DNA of 5,015 nucleotides from an uncultured cyanobacterium (GTDB lineage: Bacteria > Cyanobacteriota > Cyanobacteriia > Phormidesmidales > Phormidesmidaceae). Each line of letters begins with the position of its first letter. The first letter of the stretch is position 1. The DNA is taken from positions 1 through 5,015 of the forward strand of contig CALHGI010000321.1 in assembly GCA_938029995.1 (NCBI GenBank). The letters are read 5' to 3'. The notes beneath the pieces are model-generated. The model saw nothing but the letters and a program-made list of their open reading frames with translations. It searched no databases and had not been told where the DNA came from. A program made the position numbers and the translations under genes. This document shows, one piece after another, positions 1 to 5,015 of this stretch.

Positions 1-2
1 CG

Positions 3-92
3 GCCCATTCCACCACTCAAGCGATGGATCATGATTTTGCTGGCTTGGTGATTAATCCGGGGGAGGACTTGCAAAAGCAACTCCAAGGGTAG
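3..92 (+). CDS. C-terminal fragment of an unidentified protein (5' end outside window)
   Basis: An open frame enters from the left edge and ends at TAG (90-92), giving 29 residues that finish in ...FAGLVINPGEDLQKQLQG. The other two plus-strand frames stop earlier, within the first 51 bases. The composition looks like ordinary soluble protein: a hydrophobic beta-strand-like FAGLVIN followed by an acidic, polar tail. I do not recognise the family, and 29 residues are too few for a function. Coding is inferred only from the open frame and the plausible composition. No T-rich intrinsic terminator follows, although a small hairpin lies about 50 bases downstream. Confidence 0.4.
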   Translation, partial: AHSTTQAMDHDFAGLVINPGEDLQKQLQG

Positions 93-141
93 ACAACGAC
101 CTACGGCATCGTGTAGCACCTTGTGGCAAATGAAACCATCG

Positions 142-159
142 GCCATGGTCAGCCATGGC
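142..159. repeat. Perfect inverted repeat, 7-bp stem with 4-nt loop
   Basis: GCCATGG, a TCAG loop and CCATGGC form a perfect hairpin about 50 bases after the stop codon at 92. It has no following T-run on either strand, so it does not fit a standard intrinsic terminator. It could stabilise the 3' end of the upstream transcript, or be a protein-binding site, or be chance. Confidence 0.4.
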
Positions 160-269
160 GTCTCCCGTAGTTGGTGGAGGGGGTCTGGGCAGGATTTGAA
201 GATTGTTGTTTATACCTATAGTCGCCTGCCAAAAAGAGTTTAACGGTGACAACGACGTTCTTGGTGGGG

Positions 270-291
270 CCACAACAATCCCACAACAATC
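270..291. repeat. Exact 11-bp tandem repeat (two copies)
   Basis: CCACAACAATC occurs twice with no gap (270-280 and 281-291), about 95 bases upstream of the gene at 385. A period of 11 bp would place both copies on roughly the same face of the helix, as in paired operator half-sites, but it equally fits a slippage duplication. No function is assigned. Confidence 0.6.
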
Positions 292-384
292 ATAGATAGG
301 TGAGGGATGACACCCTGGCGCACTCCATCACCCATGGTTGCATTGACTAAACTTGAACTGTAGAAAGGCGGAGAACGTAACGCT

Positions 385-1251
385 ATGGCTCAGCTCAAAG
401 CACGTCGTTCGGAAAATGTAGACGGTGACTTTTTTGTGGATACGTCTTGTATTGACTGCGATACCTGTCGTTGGATGGCACCGAAAGTGTTTAGTCGCCG
501 TGGGGAGATGTCGGCGGTACAGGCTCAACCGACAACACCAGAGCAGCGCCTGCAGGCCCTTCAAGCTTTACTCTCCTGCCCAACGGCCTCTATTGGTACG
601 GTGGCTCCCCCTAGGGATATTAAGCAAGCCCAGGCGCAGCTACCAGGACAAATCGAAGATAACGTTTACCACTGTGGCTACCACTCAGAGCAGTCCTATG
701 GGGCGGCTAGCTATTTTATCCAGCGGCCTGGGGGCAATGTGCTGATTGATTCGCCTCGGTTTACGCCCCCTTTAGTGAACCAACTAGAAGCCATGGGTGG
801 GGTGAGCTATTTATATCTGACCCATCGGGATGATGTGGCGGACCATGATAAGTTTCAGACCCATTTTGGCTGTCAACGCATCCTCCACCAGGACGACATC
901 ACCGCCGATACCCAAGCGATCGAACTCCCGCTCACTGGCCAGGAGCCCTACGCACTCGCCCCTGACCTCACCATCATTCCAGTCCCTGGCCATAGCCCCG
1001 GTCACACGGTTCTGCTCTACCAGGATAAGTTTCTGTTTACAGGCGATCACTTAGCCTGGTCGGTGCGGCTGGGACATCTTTACGGATTTCGTCGCTTTTG
1101 CTGGTACTCCTGGGCCGAGCAGATCAGGTCCATGAAACGTCTGACGGATTACTCATTTGAGTGGGTCCTGCCGGGCCATGGTCGACGGTTTCAAAGTGGC
1201 ACCATGGCGGCAGAATTACAGACATGCATTGACTGGATGGAAACGGCCTAG
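385..1251 (+). CDS. Ferredoxin-like [4Fe-4S] / metallo-beta-lactamase fold fusion protein
   Basis: This 288-residue cytosolic protein has two parts. Residues 1-75 are a single-cluster ferredoxin-like domain with C22, C25 and C28 (CxxCxxC) and a remote C65-P66, the usual ligand set for one [4Fe-4S] cluster. Residues 90-288 are a metallo-beta-lactamase-fold hydrolase with a THRDDVADH segment (H147, D153, H154), PGHSPGH (H203), TGDH (D221) and LPGHG (H265). The canonical HxHxDH is therefore expanded and its second His position is Asp. The N-terminal FFVD..CIDCDTCRWMAP block is typical of a family I know from cyanobacteria and plants, whose substrate I do not know. The ATG start fits that conserved N-terminus; a GGAG lies at 370-373, 11 nt upstream, slightly far. 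There is no signal peptide. The stop codon overlaps that of the convergent dehydrogenase. An Fe-S-dependent redox or sulfur-metabolism hydrolase is an inference. Confidence 0.93.
   Translation: MAQLKARRSENVDGDFFVDTSCIDCDTCRWMAPKVFSRRGEMSAVQAQPTTPEQRLQALQALLSCPTASIGTVAPPRDIKQAQAQLPGQIEDNVYHCGYHSEQSYGAASYFIQRPGGNVLIDSPRFTPPLVNQLEAMGGVSYLYLTHRDDVADHDKFQTHFGCQRILHQDDITADTQAIELPLTGQEPYALAPDLTIIPVPGHSPGHTVLLYQDKFLFTGDHLAWSVRLGHLYGFRRFCWYSWAEQIRSMKRLTDYSFEWVLPGHGRRFQSGTMAAELQTCIDWMETA
1248..1251. other. Shared CTAG: overlapping stop codons of two convergent genes
   Basis: The plus-strand gene ends with TAG at 1249-1251 and the minus-strand gene ends with TAG read from 1250 down to 1248. The palindrome CTAG therefore supplies both stops, with no intergenic space and no room for a terminator outside the coding regions. 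Transcripts of both genes must run into each other antisense. Confidence 0.9.
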
Positions 1252-1994
1252 CTGCTTTGCTGGGTGGGCCGTAGCAAGATGTCATGCACTTGTACATGGT
1301 CGGGTTGGCCTAGGGCATAGCCGACGGCGTTGGCGATGTCCTGGGGCTGCAGTATGGGGAATTGACTGTAGACCGCCTGGGCCTGTTCAGGGCTACCGGA
1401 GTATTTTTCGGCAAACTCCGTTTCCACAAAGCCGGGGCTAATGGATGAGATGCGAATGGCGCTGTTGTTCGCCCGCAGTTCCTGGCGTAGACCTTCGGTG
1501 AGGGCGCGGACGGCAAATTTAGAGGCGGAGTACATGCCGCTGCCGGGGACGCGATGGCCCGACATGGAGCTGATGTGGAGGATATGGCCGTGGTCGTCCC
1601 CGAGGGAGCGCATCAGCTGGATCGCTTCGCGGGTGCAGATACACAGGGCCAGGACGTTCACATCTAGGGTTTCACGCCACTTTTCGGTGGTACCGGTGGT
1701 GAGGGATTCTTGGTAGCCGAGGCCAGCATTATTGACCAGAACGTCGAGGCGGTTAAAGCGGGTTGAGATCGCACGAAACCAATCCAAAATCTGGCTTTCG
1801 GTCCTCAAGTCAACCGTCTGAGTCAGCACCTCAACATGATGGGTCTGGGATAAATGGTTAGCCAACTCTGTGAGCCGCTTCCCACGACGGGCACATAGGG
1901 CCAAGTCATAGCCATCGGCAGCAAGGTGAGTGGCAATGGCGGTACCGATGCCGCTGGAGGCTCCAGTAATGGCTGCGACAGGACGATGGGTCAT
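1248..1994 (-). CDS. Short-chain dehydrogenase/reductase, DHRS11-like
   Basis: This 248-residue classical SDR carries out NAD(P)-dependent oxidation or reduction of an alcohol/carbonyl. Visible elements are the cofactor glycine motif TGASSGIG (10-17), R36-R37 after the second strand (suggesting NADPH preference), D62, NNAG (88-91), N113, catalytic S142, Y155 and K159 (YSASK), and SPG (186-188). Length is normal for the family. Blocks such as NVLALCICTREA, SSMSGHRV, ALTEGLRQELR and the C-terminal LRPTQQ closely recall the animal DHRS11 (SDR24C) group, from memory, more than FabG-type reductases. DHRS11 acts on steroids and carbonyl compounds; the cyanobacterial substrate is unknown. It lies 18 nt downstream of the DUF2805 gene, probably in one transcript. 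No Shine-Dalgarno precedes the ATG; the upstream bases are CTCCCCCT. The stop codon overlaps that of the convergent gene. Confidence 0.95.
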   Translation of the reverse strand: MTHRPVAAITGASSGIGTAIATHLAADGYDLALCARRGKRLTELANHLSQTHHVEVLTQTVDLRTESQILDWFRAISTRFNRLDVLVNNAGLGYQESLTTGTTEKWRETLDVNVLALCICTREAIQLMRSLGDDHGHILHISSMSGHRVPGSGMYSASKFAVRALTEGLRQELRANNSAIRISSISPGFVETEFAEKYSGSPEQAQAVYSQFPILQPQDIANAVGYALGQPDHVQVHDILLRPTQQSS

Positions 1995-2012
1995 AGGGGG
2001 AGCAAAAATTAG

Positions 2013-2270
2013 TTACGAACCCTTTTGATTTTGAGAACGGAAGCGACCGCTGTCAAAGCCTCGCTGCTTTAGGTGCTTCGTTTTACGCCCCGTCACCCGC
2101 TTGCGCCACATTTTAAAGCTGGATTGCTTCATCTCCCGTCGCATCAGGGCAATCACCTGCTTTTCCTGGAGGCCATATTGCAGCTCAATCACCTCAAAAG
2201 GGGTGCGGTCCTCCCAGGCCATTTCTATGACACGGTTAATGCTGTCGGAGTCTAGTTCGGGGAGTTTCAT
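2013..2270 (-). CDS. TIGR03643 / DUF2805 family small basic protein
   Basis: This 85-residue protein of unknown function matches the TIGR03643/DUF2805 pattern: INRVIEMAWEDRTPFEVIELQYGL (11-34), QVIALMRREMK (38-48) and SSFKMWRKRVTGRKTKH (50-66). Residues 23-45 read like a small helix-turn-helix, reminiscent of sigma region 4-type DNA-binding segments. They are followed by a strongly basic tail (K/R-rich, 44-83) that suggests nucleic-acid binding. That role is an inference; the family has no established function I know of. The length is normal. The ATG is the natural start, because the family's conserved region begins soon after it, but no Shine-Dalgarno is visible. It is the first gene of a likely two-gene minus-strand unit with the DHRS11-like dehydrogenase, 18 nt away, and diverges from psbY across a 244-bp gap. 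Confidence 0.85.
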   Translation of the reverse strand: MKLPELDSDSINRVIEMAWEDRTPFEVIELQYGLQEKQVIALMRREMKQSSFKMWRKRVTGRKTKHLKQRGFDSGRFRSQNQKGS

Positions 2271-2370
2271 TGCGCACTGGGTTTAAACGTTGGCCACCTA
2301 TAGTGTGGCGCACATAGCTCAAGCCCGGTGTGATCGTTGAAAGCTTGTGGGATTAAGAGATGCGGGTACG

Positions 2371-2386
2371 GCCTAGGGATCTAGGC
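2371..2386. repeat. Perfect inverted repeat in psbY upstream region
   Basis: GCCTAG, a GGAT loop and CTAGGC form a 6-bp perfect stem about 130 bases before the psbY start. No T-run follows. It may be a leader hairpin or an operator-like dyad; chance cannot be excluded at this length. Confidence 0.4.
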
Positions 2387-2501
2387 AACCGTTAGCGATA
2401 CAACCATGAAATTTTGCCGTAGAGCCAACTATAGGTTTCAACTTCGACATGGTTTATGAGAATATTATGTCTAAGTATTTATTTCAAACGTTTTTCTCCG
2501 C

Positions 2502-2507
2502 AGGAGG
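2502..2507 (+). promoter_or_regulatory. Strong Shine-Dalgarno that fixes the psbY start
   Basis: AGGAGG lies 7 nt before the ATG at 2515, an ideal spacing. The in-frame upstream ATGs at 2449 and 2467 have no such site, so translation is expected to begin at 2515 and not to include the 22 extra residues. It is the only consensus-strength ribosome binding site in the window, in keeping with a highly expressed photosystem gene. Confidence 0.9.
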
Positions 2508-2514
2508 TTCGGTA

Positions 2515-2637
2515 ATGGACATTGATTTCCGGGTTGTAGCTGTACTTGCTCCCATTGCCCTAGCTGCGGGCTGGGCTGGTTTTAACATCTTCCAAGCTGC
2601 ATTAGGCCAAGTTCAGGCTATGTTTGGTGACGACTAA
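2515..2637 (+). CDS. psbY: Photosystem II protein PsbY
   Basis: This 40-residue single-span thylakoid membrane protein is a peripheral low-molecular-mass subunit of photosystem II. In known structures PsbY sits at the edge of the complex near cytochrome b559. The short N-terminus MDIDFR leads into one hydrophobic helix (about residues 7-31, [24 protein letters not shown]). A short polar tail ending in GDD follows. The pattern [22 protein letters not shown] matches cyanobacterial PsbY, and 40 residues is the usual size. The start is decided by the AGGAGG 7 nt upstream; a longer reading from 2449 would add an implausible 22-residue extension. The gene appears monocistronic: it has its own terminator about 40 nt after the stop, and both flanking genes lie on the other strand. 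Confidence 0.93.
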   Translation: MDIDFRVVAVLAPIALAAGWAGFNIFQAALGQVQAMFGDD

Positions 2638-2678
2638 AGCCTGTTTTGTACAGAAAAGTTATCGAATTACTCATATAG

Positions 2679-2706
2679 GCTGCCTTCCTGACGGAGGCAG
2701 CTTTTT
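2679..2706 (+). terminator. Rho-independent terminator of psbY
   Basis: GCTGCCT (2679-2685) pairs perfectly with AGGCAGC (2695-2701). The stem is extended by a T-G wobble and a C-G pair to 9 bp around a CTGAC loop, and is followed directly by TTTTT (2702-2706) and further A/T. It lies about 40 nt after the psbY stop. On the minus strand there is no T-run, so it is unidirectional. Confidence 0.92.
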
Positions 2707-2885
2707 ATTTGAGCGATGCCGAGCCAGGGATACGTGATGCTGACCATGACATAACGGCCACCGGCCTGGATTACGGTATCTTTGCAGCCGCATAGGGAGA
2801 AAGGGCCAAATGTTAGTCATTTACCCACCAGCAACAGAGCGATAGGTGAATTTAGCCTGGATTCAGTTGGAAAACTGGGCGGCCC
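2707..2885. other. Gene-free spacer between psbY terminator and rdgB 3' end
   Basis: No frame of plausible coding character is present in these 179 bases. A 5-bp stem, CAGTT/AACTG around GGAA (2864-2877), lies just beyond the rdgB stop on its downstream side. It lacks a minus-strand T-run and is too weak to call a terminator. Confidence 0.45.
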
Positions 2886-3464
2886 TTAACCCAGCTCTAA
2901 CTGCTCTAGCTGAGCCATGATTTGCGCAAAGGCGATGCCCCGATGGCTGTGGGTTTCCTTTTGCTGACGACTCATTTCAGCAAAACTTTTACCCTGACTG
3001 GGAACGTAAAAAATAGGGTCATAGCCAAATCCACCGCTACCTTGGGCCCCAGTTAAAATTTCACCGGGACAGATGCCTTCGGTTTCTAGGGCGATGGTGC
3101 CGTCAGGTCTGGCCAGGGCCAGGGCACAGACAAACTGAGCGCTCCGGTTCGGACTATCCTTCAGTTCTCTCAGTACGCGATCAATGCGGCCCTGATCATC
3201 CTTGCCATAGCGGGCGGAGTAAAGGCCTGGGGCACCGTCTAGGGCATCAATTTGCAAACCGGAGTCGTCGGCAATGGACCATTGCTGGGTTGCGATCGCA
3301 ACTTCCCGTGCCTTCAGGCGCGCATTCTCCATAAACGTTGTGCCCGTCTCATCCACATCAATGTCCTTGGGCTTCAGCTGTAAATCCCAACCCAAGGGGG
3401 TCAGATAAACCTGCATTTCCTTTAATTTTCCAGGATTTCCCGTGGCAACGATAACGGTGGGCAT
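2886..3464 (-). CDS. rdgB: XTP/dITP diphosphatase (RdgB/HAM1 family)
   Basis: This 192-residue cytosolic enzyme hydrolyses non-canonical purine nucleoside triphosphates (ITP, dITP, XTP) to the monophosphate and pyrophosphate, keeping deaminated purines out of DNA and RNA. Family signatures are all present and in order: substrate-binding TGNPGKLKE (8-16), ETGTTFMENARLKA (39-52), ADDSGL (65-70) with the metal/catalytic acidic pair D66-D67, APGLYSARY (78-86), GGFGYDPIF (144-152) and SHRG (173-176). The length is typical of bacterial members. The ATG at 3464 puts the first conserved strand (TVIVATGN) at residue 3, as expected, although no Shine-Dalgarno is present and the preceding bases are TACCCCT. 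It is transcribed alone, facing psbY and diverging from the ABC exporter across about 146 bp. A HIP1-type palindrome lies inside it. Confidence 0.97.
   Translation of the reverse strand: MPTVIVATGNPGKLKEMQVYLTPLGWDLQLKPKDIDVDETGTTFMENARLKAREVAIATQQWSIADDSGLQIDALDGAPGLYSARYGKDDQGRIDRVLRELKDSPNRSAQFVCALALARPDGTIALETEGICPGEILTGAQGSGGFGYDPIFYVPSQGKSFAEMSRQQKETHSHRGIAFAQIMAQLEQLELG
3289..3302. repeat. HIP1-type palindrome
   Basis: GCGATCGC (3292-3299) is the core of the highly iterated palindrome characteristic of many cyanobacterial genomes. Here it is extended to the 14-bp perfect palindrome GTTGCGATCGCAAC inside the rdgB coding region. I found one exact copy in the window; GCGATCGA at about 916 is a one-base variant. 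Confidence 0.8.
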
Positions 3465-3610
3465 AGGGGTACGGATGGGGTTGTGCGTCCATATTTAACC
3501 ATGAACCCACGGTCTTAGAGACATGCTCGGTCCCTGACAACCGCCCGGACAAGGGAGTGGAGAAAACCTGGTAGCGTAATCCATGGACATGCTCAACCGC
3601 CTTCATTGCC
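3465..3610. other. Divergent spacer between rdgB and the ABC exporter
   Basis: This 146-bp region must serve both flanking genes. An A/T-rich TTAAATATGG read on the minus strand (around 3490-3500) could hold a -10 element for rdgB, but no matching -35 is clear. AAGGGAGTGGAG near 3551-3562 is Shine-Dalgarno-like on the plus strand and precedes a 16-codon frame (ATG 3583, TAG 3631-3633) that overlaps the proposed exporter start out of frame. Confidence 0.4.
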
Positions 3611-5015
3611 TTGGATACTTCACCCACCGATAGCAGCCCCCACTACTGGCAGCTGCTGCCCTACATTCGTCGTCAGCAGGCTATCCTCATTCCTGCCTTT
3701 GTGTGCACCCTGGTATTCACCATTTATTGGCCGATTTTAGCCAAGCTGGGGGGACTGGCCATTTCCACCCTGGTGCAGGGCCAAGTGGCGGCCTTTGGCA
3801 AAGTGGCAGCCCTCACCCTGATTGGATTACTGATCCAAAAAGCGGCCCAATATGGCCAAGATTCCCTCATGGCCAAGGCGGCCTTTAGGGTCGCACACCA
3901 GCTGCGTACCCGTGTCTACGGCCACTTACAAACCTTGAGCCTCACCTACTTTGAGCAGACCAAAACCGGGGATCTGGCCTATCGCCTCACCGAGGACGTG
4001 GACCGCATTGGAGAAGTGGTGTACAAGCTATTCCACGACTTTGTGCCCTCGGCACTACAGCTGGTGGTGGTCTTTGGCTACATGATTTACCTCAACTGGC
4101 AGCTGACAGCGACGGCGCTGATTCTGATTCCGCTGCTGGCGGTGCTATCTGGCTGGTTTGGGGAGAAAATGCTCACCGCCGCCCGTCGCAGCCAGGATAA
4201 GGTGGCCGATCTGTCCTCCCAGGTGGCGGAAGTGTTTGGCGGCATTCGCCTGGTGCAGGCCTTTGCGGCAGAAGAGTACGAAATTGACCGCTTTTCCCAA
4301 GCCTCTGCTAAAAACCGGGATGCCCGCTATTCGGTGGCCTGGCTCCAGGCGGTGCAGTTTCCCGTGGTGGGCTTTCTCTATGCGGGGATGATCGTGATTT
4401 TGCTGCTGGTGGGCACCTGGCAAATTAGCCTTGGCAACCTGGAGCGGGAAGGGTTTGGCACCTATGTGATCAATGCGCTGCTGCTAATTGACCCGGTGAA
4501 TCATGTGATTCAAAACTTTAATGAGTTTAAGCAGGGGGAAGCGTCGGTGGATCGGGTGCTGGAACTATTGCACATTCAGCCCTTGGTGCAGGATATGCCC
4601 AACGCCCAACCGCTGCCGGTGGTCACCGGCCAGGTGGACTATCGGGAGGTGGGGTTTGCCTATGAAGCAGCCCACCCCGTATTGCAGCAGGTAAGTCTGA
4701 CAGCCCAGCCGGGGCAAACCATTGCATTAGTGGGGCTGTCGGGGGCTGGAAAAACCACCCTAGTAAACCTATTGCCCCGTTTTTATGATGTGGCGACGGG
4801 GGAAATTTTGATCGATGGGGTGAATATTCGCCAGGTGACGTTGCAAAGTCTGCGGCGTCAGATTGGCATTGTGCCCCAGGAGAATGTCCTGTTCTCAGGG
4901 ACAATTGCGGAGAATATTGCCTTTGGCCAAACAGACTGGCAGCTATCTGAGGTGGAAGCGGCGGCACGGGTGGCCAATGCCCATGGGTTTATCAGTGAGT
5001 TTTCCCAGGGTTACC
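3611..5015 (+). CDS. ABC exporter half-transporter (MsbA/multidrug type), 3' end outside window
   Basis: The first 468 residues of an inner-membrane ABC exporter are visible, with a fused transmembrane and ATPase domain in the MsbA/LmrA arrangement. Membrane segments are predicted near residues 23-43, 60-80, 143-162, 165-184, 247-270 and 284-302. Coupling-type sequence AEVFGGIRLVQAFAAEEYE lies at 206-224. The nucleotide-binding domain begins near 340: A-loop Y351, Walker A GLSGAGKT (375-382) and Q-loop VPQENVLFSGTIAENI (421-436, Q423). The LSGGQ signature and Walker B would lie past the edge. Such proteins usually work as dimers exporting lipids or drugs; the substrate cannot be read from sequence. 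The start is uncertain. The frame opens after TAG at 3572-3574, has no ATG before about residue 87, and TTG at 3611 is the only standard start that keeps the full first helix (residues DTSPTDSSPHYWQLLPYIRR follow). It has no Shine-Dalgarno. Confidence 0.92.
   Translation, partial: MDTSPTDSSPHYWQLLPYIRRQQAILIPAFVCTLVFTIYWPILAKLGGLAISTLVQGQVAAFGKVAALTLIGLLIQKAAQYGQDSLMAKAAFRVAHQLRTRVYGHLQTLSLTYFEQTKTGDLAYRLTEDVDRIGEVVYKLFHDFVPSALQLVVVFGYMIYLNWQLTATALILIPLLAVLSGWFGEKMLTAARRSQDKVADLSSQVAEVFGGIRLVQAFAAEEYEIDRFSQASAKNRDARYSVAWLQAVQFPVVGFLYAGMIVILLLVGTWQISLGNLEREGFGTYVINALLLIDPVNHVIQNFNEFKQGEASVDRVLELLHIQPLVQDMPNAQPLPVVTGQVDYREVGFAYEAAHPVLQQVSLTAQPGQTIALVGLSGAGKTTLVNLLPRFYDVATGEILIDGVNIRQVTLQSLRRQIGIVPQENVLFSGTIAENIAFGQTDWQLSEVEAAARVANAHGFISEFSQGY

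Larger units (their letters stand above)
93..384. other. Non-coding leader upstream of the ferredoxin-MBL gene
   Basis: This stretch of about 290 bases holds no convincing gene. The only sizeable frame, on the minus strand, needs a GTG start and encodes a proline-rich, low-complexity product. The stretch contains a 7-bp perfect hairpin (142-159) and an 11-bp tandem repeat (270-291). A weak promoter-like pair is also visible: TTGAAG at 196-201 and TATAGT at 217-222, with a short 15-bp spacer. The promoter of the gene at 385 presumably lies here, but I cannot place it reliably. Confidence 0.5.
2271..2514. other. Divergent intergenic region between the DUF2805 gene and psbY
   Basis: These 244 bases must contain the promoters of both flanking genes, but I see no convincing sigma-70 pair on either strand. 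The best -10-like box for psbY is TATTAT at 2463-2468, without a good -35. An imperfect hairpin at 2298-2317 (CTAT/ATAG and GTG/CAC with a bulged A) and a perfect one at 2371-2386 are the only clear structures. For so small a downstream gene this is a long upstream region. Confidence 0.5.

Noticed and set aside
52..273. Minus-strand open frame of 73 codons upstream of the ferredoxin-MBL gene
   Set aside because: It needs a GTG start, is proline-rich and low-complexity, overlaps the 3' end of the left-edge frame, and shows no recognisable domain.
338..366. TTGCAT-17 bp-TAGAAA as promoter of the ferredoxin-MBL gene
   Set aside because: Poor consensus match, and the transcript would start at or after the likely ribosome binding site at 370-373.
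2449..2514. 22-residue N-terminal extension of PsbY from ATG 2449
   Set aside because: It has no Shine-Dalgarno and the extension is absent from the PsbY proteins I know. The AGGAGG 7 nt before ATG 2515 clearly marks the real start.
2862..2879. Hairpin CAGTT-GGAA-AACTG as rdgB terminator
   Set aside because: The stem is only 5 bp with A/T-rich content and is not followed by a T-run on the minus strand.
3358..3627. Minus-strand open frame of 89 codons across the rdgB 5' end
   Set aside because: Much of it is rdgB read in another frame, and the rest covers the divergent spacer. It has no recognisable family or ribosome binding site.
1..5015. A new defence, mobile or biosynthetic system
   Set aside because: All well-supported genes belong to recognisable families in separate short transcription units. 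No transposase, integrase, toxin-antitoxin pair, CRISPR repeat or reverse transcriptase is visible on either strand.

Overview
The window looks like the chromosome of a cyanobacterium. The strongest marker is psbY, a 40-residue photosystem II subunit. Supporting markers are a [4Fe-4S]/metallo-beta-lactamase fusion of a type I know from cyanobacteria and plants, a TIGR03643/DUF2805 small protein, and one HIP1-type octamer (GCGATCGC) inside rdgB. By eye the GC content is a little above 50%. I cannot name the genus.

Layout. Bases 3-92 (+) hold the last 29 codons of an unidentified gene cut by the window edge. Bases 93-384 are a non-coding leader with a small perfect hairpin and an exact 11-bp tandem repeat. 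Bases 385-1251 (+) encode the ferredoxin-metallo-beta-lactamase fusion protein. Its stop codon shares a CTAG tetranucleotide with the stop of a convergent short-chain dehydrogenase (1248-1994, -) that resembles animal DHRS11. Upstream of the dehydrogenase, on the same strand and 18 nt away, lies a DUF2805 gene (2013-2270, -); the two probably form an operon. A 244-bp divergent intergenic region leads to psbY (2515-2637, +), which has a textbook Shine-Dalgarno and an intrinsic terminator at 2679-2706. A gene-free stretch (2707-2885) separates it from rdgB/HAM1 (2886-3464, -), the house-cleaning XTP/dITP pyrophosphatase. Divergent from rdgB, an ABC exporter half-transporter starts, probably at a TTG at 3611, and runs off the right edge after its Walker A and Q-loop.

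The genes do not form one pathway. The window is a mosaic of short core-genome transcription units: redox/hydrolase, oxidoreductase, photosystem II, nucleotide sanitation and export. I saw no mobile element, tRNA, CRISPR array or phage-like gene, and no convincing new multi-gene system. The points of interest are the compact convergent stop overlap, the non-canonical metal-binding motif of the metallo-beta-lactamase fusion, the DUF2805-dehydrogenase pairing, the structured psbY leader and the non-ATG start of the exporter.
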